Shown: in pieces, positions 42,310-53,500 of the stretch
Numbering within the stretch: the stretch's first letter is position 1
How the letters are laid out: every line of letters starts with the position of its first letter
Assembly (NCBI GenBank): GCA_946902875.1
Contig: OX336338.1
Coordinates: forward strand, 11,275,971 to 11,339,970
Direction of reading: 5' to 3'
DNA length: 64,000 nucleotides
Origin: Nematopogon swammerdamellus
Taxonomy: Eukaryota > Arthropoda > Insecta > Lepidoptera > Adelidae
Made by a program: the position numbers and the translations under genes
The notes under the pieces: generated by a model
Seen by the model: the letters and a program-made list of their open reading frames with translations, nothing else
Database searches by the model: none
Told to the model about the DNA's origin: nothing

Positions 42310-43674
42310 CACAGTATGTTATGAGACCATAAAATCGGACATCCTCTTTTTATATAATCGACCATTAGAGCTCATTTTTACAAATGTAAGAGTGAAACTC
42401 ACATTTGAAAATTCCACATAGTTTAGGAGGAATAAAAATTGAAAAACAATTATTTTTTTTTATTTTAGAAAGTGAAAAAAAATTCTTGCTCGATAACTAA
42501 TAACATTTAATTTGGAAAAGCTACAATGTTTCATAGAAATCTTAAAACTACATGTAATAAGCGTTTAATATGCTTCGTAAATGCCAGTAGTTAGTTTAAA
42601 AAATTTTTTTTGTGTATTTTAGTTTTATTTTTTTTTTCTCCATTATACCATGATATTAGCGATAGTTTTTTATTGTACCGTGTAGCCTGATATGTATTCT
42701 AGTTGGATTAAAAAACGAGCTTTGAATTCCGTGGTATATTTGAGAAAAAAAATTTTTTATTTTCACAATATTTTTACGCGTTTAGGGCTATCACTTTTGA
42801 AAGGGATAAATTCGTGTTTAAAAAAATATTAAAACAATACTAAATGGATCTCACCTGCTATGTTTAAAGTATTGCAGAGTGTAAGAAGTCATAATTGCCG
42901 CTTGTTTAGCCATTTATTTATTTACTTTATATTTATATAAATATAGTTTTAGTCACCAAACATTAATTTCACGTGATAGAAGTGTTGTATCATCGTTTTG
43001 GTCGTCGACCCGATCTTCGGTACATTTTCCACTGGTATCGATATGCATATGCATGCAATGTTTGTTACCTATCTTTCTCGCGCACTCGAGATCATGTGAC
43101 AGCCCTGATGCAGATTTTAAAATTTTATATTCTCAAATATAATGAGGCATTTGAGTTAATTAATTACATTAAAATCCACGATATTTCCCGCAGACGGCAC
43201 CGGCCATCATGCCGACGCTGCGGCGGCGTGGCGGTCCGGCACGGTGCTACCACGGAATTCAAAGCTCGTTTTTTTTATCCAACTAGAATACATATCAGGC
43301 TACGTGTTACAATAAAAAACTATCGCTAATGTTATGGTATAATGGAGAAAAAAAAAATCTAAAATAGGTACACAAATAATTTTTTTTAAATTAACTACTG
43401 GCATTTACGAAGCATATTAAACACTTATTACATGAAGTTTTAAGAGTTCTATAAAACATTGTAGCTTTTCCAAATAAAATGTTATTAGTTATCGAGTAAG
43501 AATATTTTTTCACTTTCTAAAATTAAAAAAATAATTAATTTTGAATTTTTATTCCTTCTAAACTATGTGGAATTTTCAAATGGGAATTTTACTCTTACAT
43601 TTGTAAAAATGAGCTCTAATGGTCGTTTAGATAAAAAGAGGATGTTCGATTTTATGGTCTCATAACATACTGTG
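42310..43674. mobile_element. DNA element with ~425-bp inverted repeats, CACAG ends and 5-bp duplication
   Basis: The left arm (42310-42735) and right arm (43249-43674) are inverted copies, for example GTATGTTATGAGACCATAAA against TTTATGGTCTCATAACATAC, and GAATTCCGTGGTA against TACCACGGAATTC. The ends are CACAGTATG and CATACTGTG. CGGTG flanks it at 42305-42309 and 43675-43679. It is inserted in a SINE A. A 5-bp GC-rich duplication and CACA(G)T-type ends are features of Transib elements; no transposase remains, so the assignment is inferred. Confidence 0.75.
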
Positions 43675-43741
43675 CGGTGTTATGAGCTGAAATCACAGAT
43701 GTTGTAGGTGATGTAGCCAACCGTGTCGGTTTCCATAAAAA
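43675..43741 (+). mobile_element. SINE A tail (right of the inserted long-TIR element)
   Basis: CGGTGTTATGAGCTGAAATC, TGATGTAGCCAACCGTGTCG and GTTTCCATAAAA are the SINE A 3' end. The matching left remnant GGCACCTAGTTCACCGGTG is just before 42310. Confidence 0.75.
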
Positions 43742-45352
43742 AACAACTTTTTTATTATAATAATTTGTGAAATATGAAGATCATAACAATATATCATCAA
43801 CAAATAATCAAAACACAGCAATATTAATTTGCAGATATTGAAAATCAACAACATTTCTTCACAGAAACAGAATCTTAGGTGGACTAGGTAACTCACATTA
43901 AGGAATATCCATGTTAAGATAACGGTCTCCAAATCCCGGGAAAAGCACTACCAACGCCGATCACTGTTTATTACATACTAATTTTTTTTATGATTATCAT
44001 ATTGTGCAATAGTATATTATTAGTGACTTAGACTATAATTGTGATGTGATGAGTTGTAATTTAGTTTTTACCTAATCCGATATGGAAAATGAGTCAGAGG
44101 GACCAAAGCACATGCTCCGACCAGCCATTAAGAGAAGATAAAATAATAAAGGAAGAGAATTAAATTTGTATCTACCTACAACTAAACAATATAAAATAAT
44201 CACCAGTTATAATATCAAATTCATGTGATATCAAAATTGCATTATAAATCATAATAGGTTCATATTTTATTTAGTTAATTTATTTAAAATTTTCAAAATT
44301 GTTATTGTTTGAAATAAAACATTAACTTTAAATAAAATATTACAAATGATAATGGTTTTCTAAGAAAGTGTATATAAGCATGTTCAACAAACAATGTTTA
44401 CTCGATTATTATAAGAAATATGAGAAATGAATGGCACTACACTAATACAATGTTCCTAACTATAGATACAAAAGGTCGGGTGCGGAACGCCTTAATCGCA
44501 TTTTGACGGAGTAGCTCTCCCCTGTTTTATGATGACACCAGGAGCATTGGCGCATAGAATAGTAGCGCTGACCAGCGTGGCAAACAATTCGTATGGACAA
44601 TTTTGTGTCTCGCCGTTCCGTTGCTGCGTAGTGCGGTCTCACTTTAATAGCTCCATCAACGCTACACATAACAAGAAAGTGGTCCTATGAATGATGTCCT
44701 TTAACAATCGAGTTGAACATGTGTTGACATGTATAACACATGGGGATACGGGCGGATGACCGCGGAGGTACCTACTTTGTAAAATTATCCTAATAATAAC
44801 CATCACAACATATCATAGAAGAGGTAACAATTTTAGTGTCTACCTACGCGGGATGACGTCTGCACATCACCCTATATAGTCAAAATAAATAATTTATTAC
44901 TCAGCAATTAAATATAAATTAATGGTAAATTTAAAATCACATTGTTTTTCTAACATAATAAATAATTTTTTTAATTCATTTAGCACATTGATTTCACACA
45001 ACACATTCATTATGTATGATCTAAGATTAGTTTCTTTAAAAAATACACCTGAGAAATATGTATAATTTGTGATAATGATACTTATCTATGACTTAATAAC
45101 AACCATAACAAATGCATTATTTAATTGTAATATGTGTTTTTTTATATTGCACAAATAATTGGTTAAAATGGCAAAATTTTAGTCACTTTACCCAATTATT
45201 ATTGAAAAAAAATTTCACATATATTTTTTAACCCAATGACTTTTCTTTAATAAAATTTAAAAATATATTAGGTATACATTTTATTTTGATTATAAAATAA
45301 AGATTTCATGTACAAAAGTCACATCAAACGTCAGCTACGTTCATCAGATTGA
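43742..45352. other. Intergenic between the long-TIR element and the MAN1B1 3' side
   Basis: It holds a minus-strand SINE B tail fragment (44080-44130, GAGTCAGAGGGACCAAAGCA) and a moderately GC-rich unidentified repeat at 44460-44680. The rest is AT-rich. Confidence 0.4.
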
Positions 45353-45577
45353 TATATATGTCGCAGGGAAATGATAAAAAGAGAAATTTGGTCAAATCCC
45401 TAGGGATTTGACCAAAATCCCTAGGGATTTGACCAAATCCCGGGAAATTATCATATTGCAACACGGTTTTATCATTTCTCTAAACTGATCTAGTGATTTG
45501 ATCAAATTCCAAAACAATTTTTTTTAAGCCACCAAAACATTGATCCCTGTTTTTATCATTTCCCTGCGACATATATA
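45353..45577. mobile_element. Foldback MITE with internal dyads
   Basis: The ends TATATATGTCGCAGGGAAAT plus GATAAAAA and their inverted counterpart (TTTTTATCATTTCCCTGCGA plus CATATATA) define the element. Inside, AAATCCCTAGGGATTT occurs twice in succession at 45394-45438. Confidence 0.7.
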
Positions 45578-45744
45578 CTAAAAGTAAATATCTACTTTAA
45601 TTACAGATTCAGTCAAGCAATATAGCCGTTTACACGTTTACCATATTGTACCTATGCGACTGATCTAAGACAAAAATGCATTCAGTATTGAATATGACAA
45701 TTTCCATAACAGTATTAGGCAACATTTCGTTACACAGTAGTCGA

Positions 45745-45750
45745 TTTATT
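45745..45750 (-). terminator. MAN1B1 polyadenylation signal
   Basis: AATAAA on the minus strand, about 95 nt after the MAN1B1 stop codon. Confidence 0.5.
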
Positions 45751-45844
45751 AGTACTGGCATGTATAAAAACAATGCATATAAATTAGTAATAAATTTAAA
45801 AAACGACAAAACTATCGTTGACTTCTAGGTATATAGGTAACTAA

Positions 45845-46060
45845 CTAGTGATGGTGTATGGGCAAGGGATGCGCCTCAGAGTTGATGACAAACTTCTCTA
45901 GGTCGAGGCTGTACCTGTCGTCGCTGAAGAGTAGGTACAAATACTTGAGGGTTTCCGACAGGAAGAATGACTCCATCATGTCGCGTTGCGGAGGCTTCTC
46001 TGAGCGCACATTACTCAGAGAAACAAAGCCGCTCTCTACCCGTGCGTACTTCTGGAACGC
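45845..46060 (-). CDS. MAN1B1: MAN1B1 last exon
   Basis: It encodes [34 protein letters not shown] and the C-terminal [12 protein letters not shown], then TAG at 45845-45847. Confidence 0.93.
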   Translation of the reverse strand, partial: AFQKYARVESGFVSLSNVRSEKPPQRDMMESFFLSETLKYLYLLFSDDRYSLDLEKFVINSEAHPLPIHHH

Positions 46061-47535
46061 CTAAATGAAGAAAAACACTTTTGTTACATCACTCTATAAA
46101 TTGTACATTAGGTTTTATACATGGCATACCAGTTTACTAACTGCACACTCACATGGCAATGACTCAATAGCGTCACAACATTTTGAATTGAGACAATAAA
46201 GTCGAGATGAAGACCGTATCATTCTCGACGGAATGTCATGCCAGCCAGACTCGTGCAACACAACTGCCTATGTTTCACAAGTCATCGATAGAATAACAAG
46301 GAAAATTTGGTTTGTCCATCCAGTTTCATCATGTCAGTGAGCATGAGCACTGAATTCGTCACCTGCCTGCTCGTTTGGAGATTTTTTAAAACTCCACATT
46401 TCAATTTTGTATTTAGATAATGTTATTTTTTCCAAGTTTATGCAGAAACCTAGGTGTAGACACCGAGCTTCGCTCGGTCGCCCAGGTACAAATGTTTGTA
46501 TAATATGTTTTTTGTTGCTTGTTGCATGTTGTAATTATAAAGTTTATGTATGTACCTACATAAGTACTCCGAAGATTACGTGGTACGCAAAATTCCATTC
46601 GTAAAAACTGCATATAAATTGGTTCAGTCATTTTCAAGTCTACATGATAAAGACAGAGAAAGAGACGTTACGGTTTACAGATTGTGCAACTAATAAAAAT
46701 TACTGACCTGGAAAATTTTCCAACCCCAATCCTGGAAGGTGGTGTTGCCAGTTATCTGGTACATGTACCACAAGCTCTCGATGAACTCTGGCCGAAGCAA
46801 GCTGTGTGCGTCTGCCGGCTTCGTGTACATATCGTCTGAGGGATTCGCCTGAAAACATTCACACACCATTCTAAATACTTTATAATACTTCAATATTACT
46901 TTCCATTAAATTAAATCTAAAAACAGTAATAACTAAAATATATGAATACGTCTTTGCGGAGCAGAGAGTGGGTACAACCCGAAAGTGGCGTGTATATTTG
47001 ATCTGATATCTTGTTTTCAAAATACATATATTTTTTCTACCAATTTCTCTTCAGCCGCCAACAACAAGTAGGTATTTAGGTAAAAGAAAGAAACATCCTT
47101 GCAAAAAATTTATATGAACAAACCTCACATAATTCATATTGTTGTTTCGCAACTAACAACATGATGTAAGTTCAAATAAGCAGCAGATATAAGCTGACTG
47201 AATCCTATTACAATTACACACATACTTTTAACCATTGTCAGCCTCGGTAGCTCAGTGGTGCGGTTTGTCGACTGTTGTTAAGAAAACCCTGAGCACGGGT
47301 CGGTACTTGGATGGGTGACCGCTCGGCCGTTGGAGGCTGACCGTGGTTTGGTATCCACGTAAAACTGTAGGTCCCTTCCCTTTTTACCTTACTAGGTGGT
47401 AGGGTTTATCCCGCCCGGGTTGGAACCACTGCACTGGATGAATGAAACTTCGGTCGAAACGGCTATGTAAATAGTTAATGTTTTCTGACATCACGGATGT
47501 TGTAGGTAATGTAGCCAACAGTGTCAGTTTCCATA

Positions 47536-47566
<31 letters not shown>

Positions 47567-50500
47567 TATGCCTACATTACGAGACAATACTGTACATACA
47601 TTGTGTTTCACGAAATATGCAGTGGAATATTACCTATATATTATTTAAAATGTATAATTACCGTTTAAAAGGTACCTAATAATAGTATGTATATATTTAT
47701 ACCTATATAATTTATCTCATATATATGTAAACTATAACTCATATGTATACATGTATGTATATACTTTTTAATTTACTAGTTCGTACTTATATGTAGTATA
47801 TTATGTACATTCTATATTTATTACGTATATTATATTTTATATTATACACACACTCACTCACACGCACAACCTACTTATGTATATTTCACAACATACGACT
47901 CTCTACGTCCAAAGGTTGATTGGGAGAAATCCCTGCAAGGGATAAGTCCGCCTTTGCCCCTAATGTATTACTTTAACTTGTTTATGTAAAAATGTTTTGT
48001 AGCAATAAATAATTTCTATCAATCTAATAAAATAAATATAATTAAATACAATAATAATGAGTGTTTTTCGAACGCAGACAATACAAGCTCGACGAACGGC
48101 GGCGCGGCGGCAAGTGAGCGAGAGGGCTGAATGTGAACACGATACGCGCTCATGCTGCCAGTCCTTTGACAAAAACCGACAATTTCGGGAGTATCGGCAG
48201 CGCGAGCGGCATGACGAGTATCAGCGCGAGTATCGTGTTTACATTCTCGCGCTGCATACTGCCCTGCTCACTTCCCTGCCCTGTAGGGCTGAGTGTAAAC
48301 CTCGCATAACCTAGGTAGTAGTAACTCTAAGAGGAAAGCACTGAGTGGGTAGATAGGAAAATGTTAATAATTATTATATTTAAATGTTGAGTAGTTTAAT
48401 ATAACAACCACGTTAGCAACATTACATAAAACAAATAAAATTATATGGCAAAACTTTATAGAAAGCTTGAACTGTTTAATAAAGTTTTGAGTTCAAATAT
48501 TTATAACCAAATGATATCAAATGTGCTTATGATGGCTTTCTCGTTCCTAATATGTTAAATTAAATTAAATTACCAAGGTTTTCCTTGGTAATTTATTCAT
48601 GATTTGCGACTGATAAATATAAATCATGATAAAATATTTTTATTGCTAGATAATACAATACAATGTTAAAAACAGTGCAAATACATCAAAACATATGAAC
48701 TCCACTAGAATTTATACATACATTCATTATTCCTGTTTTGGCTAAATGATAATGTAATGTACGCCATATCCCAGATTCCTAAAAAAATTGTAAAATAAAC
48801 AAATATATTATTAAATGTTAGGGTACCTAATACCCCACTGACTTTGTCGCTTGTTTGGCGAACTCAACGGTTTCGGCGTAAGGTCGGTGGACAGTACTGT
48901 GTGGGGTCGGTACTTAATAAGAATAGTCCCACTGCATCTCTCCCCGTGCATGTCGTAAAAGGCGACTAAGGGATAAGCGGCCTTCAGACACCCCGGTCGA
49001 CTTGTGGCTTTCATGGAAGACATAGGCTGGCTGGGTTAGCTGTAGACTGGGGGGTTTTGCACGAAGGTCCCCAACCAAGCGGGATTAGTTTGTAGGCCTA
49101 GAGCCAACCCCAAACCAAAACAACAACAACAACAGGTCGGTGGACAGACACCAATAATGCTGACGATTAATAAATTTGGAGTGGATGGATGAGAAGAGTG
49201 GAAGACCGCGTGTGGTGGCGTGCCTTGGGAGAGGCCTATGTCCAGCAGTGGACCGATACAGGCTGATGATGATGATGAATAAATTTGATATGAAAACAAT
49301 TTTATGTCAGATGTTAAGTTATTCAATTTGTGTAGCGTTCGTTCGCGCCAAATATCAATTGATTTCCTCGTACCTAGGTATTACTCCTCTGCGGTACACG
49401 TTCCGATGCACTTTCGAAATTAGAAAATGTTCGTAAACGTAGTTTTAGACAAACAACTTTACGAATGGCTGGCAGTATTGCTTTAAGTATTAATTTGTTT
49501 GATGTTTAAACATATCAGATATTTAAATATACATTAGTAAGTACCTATATATTGTAGTTAAAATTTAAATTACTGAATCTCATCCCAAGACTATCACACC
49601 AAAATAAGTTTCCTATAATCGTGGTAGAGTTCAACCAGTCTCGGAAAATGCATATTATTGAGTCTGCAGCAGAACTTTACGTTTGTTGTACGTTTTTATG
49701 TTCGAAATTCAAAATATACTGACAGGACAGTTCCGTTGAATTAGTTAGGCGCTCGCAACAAACATTTTGTATGCAATATTCGTTTGTATGGCAGCCACCT
49801 TTTTTTGAGTTTTCCTGGAAAAACAGATAATGGTATCTTTTTAGACTAGTAATAGGGCTTCTATGTGGAAAAATATAAAAAAAATCGTTAGAGCCATTTT
49901 TGAGAAAATCAACCTGATCGAAATCATTTGTATGACAGCTACCCTTATTTTTTCGAATTTAAAAAAACTAAAAAAGGTACCCCTAGATAATCGTTTCATA
50001 CTACTAAATTATGAATTTTGAACGAGATCGGTTGAGCGGTTGAGGCGCAAGGTCGCTGGACGGACACACACACCCCATACACACACACACACCCTTACAT
50101 ACATGTTTTTCAAAACCACTTTTTTGGGATCGTTGAATGTAGCCCAAATCAGTAGAAATCACAACTTCGAAATTTTGGATGATCACAATAGGTTCTTCTC
50201 CTTACAGTCGCTCGAAAGTAAAAATGTATGACTGAAAGTGAAAATTATAATAATTGGTAAATTGATCAAATAAAAAATGTACGAAAATAAAAAATTACAC
50301 ATTGTACATACATAAATACGCAACTTCAAGCCCTTTTCCCCATGGAGCAGGCAGAGATAACGGATCTCCACGTGCCACGGTCCTGACATGCCTCTGCCGC
50401 CTCTTCCGTATCACATATACTACACATCTGTATGACATGTTGATTATGACTGTTAAAACGGAAGATATTTACCAAGTTAAAATGTGTGATTTCCGGAGCC

Positions 50501-53500
50501 AAAAAAGTAGGTTGTATGGAATAAGTCATGTAGCATGTGTAGAGAAGTTCCTCCGCCATCTTGAGATGCCAGTCGGGTAATCCGTGACTGTAGCCAAGCG
50601 CGAGAGTCCCAGGCAGGAAACACGTCAGGTGGTCCATCTTGGGGTTGAATGTCTGCTATTAAGAGTGGGAAATTAATAGGAATAAAATACATTACAATGT
50701 AATACAGTACCAAAAAAAAAATATATATATAAACAATTTTAGAAAAAAAAAGCAACAAAAAGAAATGCAAAGGGTTTAGACTAATTTAGTTTAGACCAAT
50801 AATCCCTATTAATTAGAAGATACTGCTTAACATCATGCGGCGGGTGGCCGAGTGGTTTAAGCATCGGATTCTCGTGAGGGAGGCCCGAGGTTCGAATCCG
50901 TCGGCGTGTACCAATGAGTGTTTTCTGACGAAAAAATTTACGTGCATACCGACACCCGCTGCTTCACCGTTCGGAACCGGTGTAAAACTGTAGGCCCCTT
51001 CCTTTGCCCCTTACTAGGTGGTAGGCTCAAATTGTAGCCGACTGGGGTGGTACCACCGTACTGGATGTAAGATGGCCGCATAGCAACCTCGGTTGTGTTC
51101 TCCTCTAGTCCAGTATAGCCAGCAATCCAGGGAAGTCTCAGGTATGGCACCTACCTTCTCGGAGGTGATATTGGCTAGTCAGAGCATGTGCTTTGGCCCC
51201 TCTGACTCAGCCACCCATACCGGATTACATAAAAAAAAATGTAGCTTTTTTATGCCAAAATACCAATATCGGTTTATCGTCATTTGGTGCTGATAGCCAG
51301 TAGTGAGCGTAAAGCTCTTGGTTTTGAATTTTTTACAACACCAATTACTCTGCTTACCCCGATTTTCGGGATACAGCGTGTGGTATGTATGTAGGTGTGT
51401 ATTTTATATTTTTAAAGAATGATTGGCGAGTTAGGATATTTCCATAATGGTAATCCCTGTCTTATCAGTTATCAGTGAAACCGGATGTGGCGGACATAAG
51501 AATAACTAAGTTTACCTTATTCATTAATTACACATATTACAAGCATTCAATCATCAATATTTGTTATATGTGCTTCATTTGAAGAGAACTTCACTCATCA
51601 TCACACAGGTAATTTTGAGTAGTTATCTACATATAAATTGTTGCTAAAAAATTGCATATTCATGTTTTTTTTTCATAAATAAAAAAGGAAAATTACAAAT
51701 TTAAAAAATTCCTAAAACCTGAGAGTCAGTCAGCGTGTAAGCGTCCACTGCTGGACATACGCCTCTCCAATTTATCCCTGACACTGACAGTAAATACCTA
51801 CTCGCAAAATGTTAAAAGTTACGCGTTTATTTACTTAGTCGTCCCCCGACGCCTTTAACTAAGCTGACTTTTATTAAGCCTTTTAAGAGACATAATCATC
51901 AGATGACTTCATTACAAACATAGTTAGGTATCCCGGTTTGTATTTTAACTTTTATTTTTAGTTTTTTAGGAGACATAATTTTTTTTAAGTACTTGATCAG
52001 GTACAAACATAACTAATAAAATAACCATCCCGGTTAAAGCCGCTCTCTAATAAAAAAAACCACATCCAAATCTGCCCATCCATTTGGGAGCTACGATGCC
52101 CCTCCGTTTGCGACGGGTGTTAATAAGTGTACCTATACCTTTCTACCTATATTGTTAGTTAGGTTCTGCTTCTACATTATATGTGTGTGGTTTGTTCAAA
52201 GGATGACATCCTTTTACCAAGACAATGTGGAGGAACGTAACGCCATATTGCTCATCCGAATCGGTATCTTTCTCGGGGCGCTTCTTGGCTATATTATCCT
52301 GGCTTGTCTCTGTGCGAGAAGGAAGAAAGTTGGTAAGTGGTGCTATTTATATTACTGATGTGAAGTAAAAAAAATCTGATGATAATGTTAATGGGACAAA
52401 GTTGAAGAGGCTTGGGCCTCTGCTGGTGGACGCAACTGGCGTCCCGCAATCAAGGGCCTACTTCATTCAAAGGGTAAGCCTTGCCATCCAGCGGGGTAAT
52501 GCAGCAAGTGTTCTAGGAACATTTGAAAATGCCCCTTTTGATAGTTATTTTAATGTTTGTTACGTAGGTTTATTTCTTTAGTTATTAGTATTACTTTTTT
52601 ATATTTCATGTAAATAAAGATTTTAATATTAAAAACAAAAAACATGGGACATGAATAAGTACAGTATGATGCGATCTAAAGAGTTGATGAACAATAAACC
52701 CTATCACATGAAATCTGTTTATTCTCTTAATTGTGTTTTCTTTTTCTTTTCATATCTTCAATTATAGGCAGTATTAGTTAGTATGAACGCTTGGATAGCA
52801 CTGAACTAGTGGGCATTGTGGTATTAAAGTTCCCACAGCGTCGTACACGTCACGCAGCTCTCCTCCACGAGCCCGCGCACCACACCGACCTATGCTCAGG
52901 ACTCCATTTTCACTAGAATTGTACAAAACTTCAATGATCTATTTGCCGATATTTGACATCTTCATCACCTATCTAGATCAAAACTCAGAAATGAGATTAT
53001 AAAGACATTGATGAGCGAATAAGTAGGTATCACTCACACATGCATTCATATCATAACCATTTAGGTTTTATTTGGTTTACTCGCAATAAAAATTAGTGTA
53101 ATAGCTGGTAAAATTTTTCAAATTAATTCAATTATTTGCTCTTCTAATAAGAATCGATTAATATAACTATTAAAAAATAGGGTTAGTATTAAATATGCAA
53201 CTAAAATGGTAATTATCAGTAAAATTATTAATGTATGATCATGAAAGAAAATAATTTGTTCTATTAACGGTGATGATCTATTTAGCTCAAATCCCTTTTT
53301 CTTCTTGATTACCTGCATAACCGAAGGGAAGCACTGACGTGGCACCAAGTTCACCTGGTGTTATGGGCTGACATCACGGATGTTGTAGGTGATGTAGCCA
53401 ACCGTGTCAGTTACCATAAAAAAAAAAATCATCATTTAGGTTTAATGTAATTTTATTTTATTTTATTACTGATTTGTTTTAATCTTCTCATTGTTATTCT

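Larger units (their letters stand above)
46849..50472 (-). other. MAN1B1 intron with SINE and RTE copies
   Basis: It contains SINE A (47239-47540), an (AT)n run, an inverted-repeat GC-rich element (about 48100-48300), a CAA-tailed retrotransposon 3' end (48880-49137) and an RTE C-terminal scrap (49170-49280). A small hairpin AAATTACCAAGG/CCTTGGTAATTT lies near 48570. Confidence 0.55.

Noticed and set aside
48057..48314. Open frame rich in Arg/Glu/Cys
   Set aside because: It lies across an inverted-repeat element and has no splice context or recognisable domain.
50837..50905. tRNA gene candidate
   Set aside because: It is the head of SINE B: the sequence continues into the SINE core and the 5' and 3' ends do not form an acceptor stem that I could verify.
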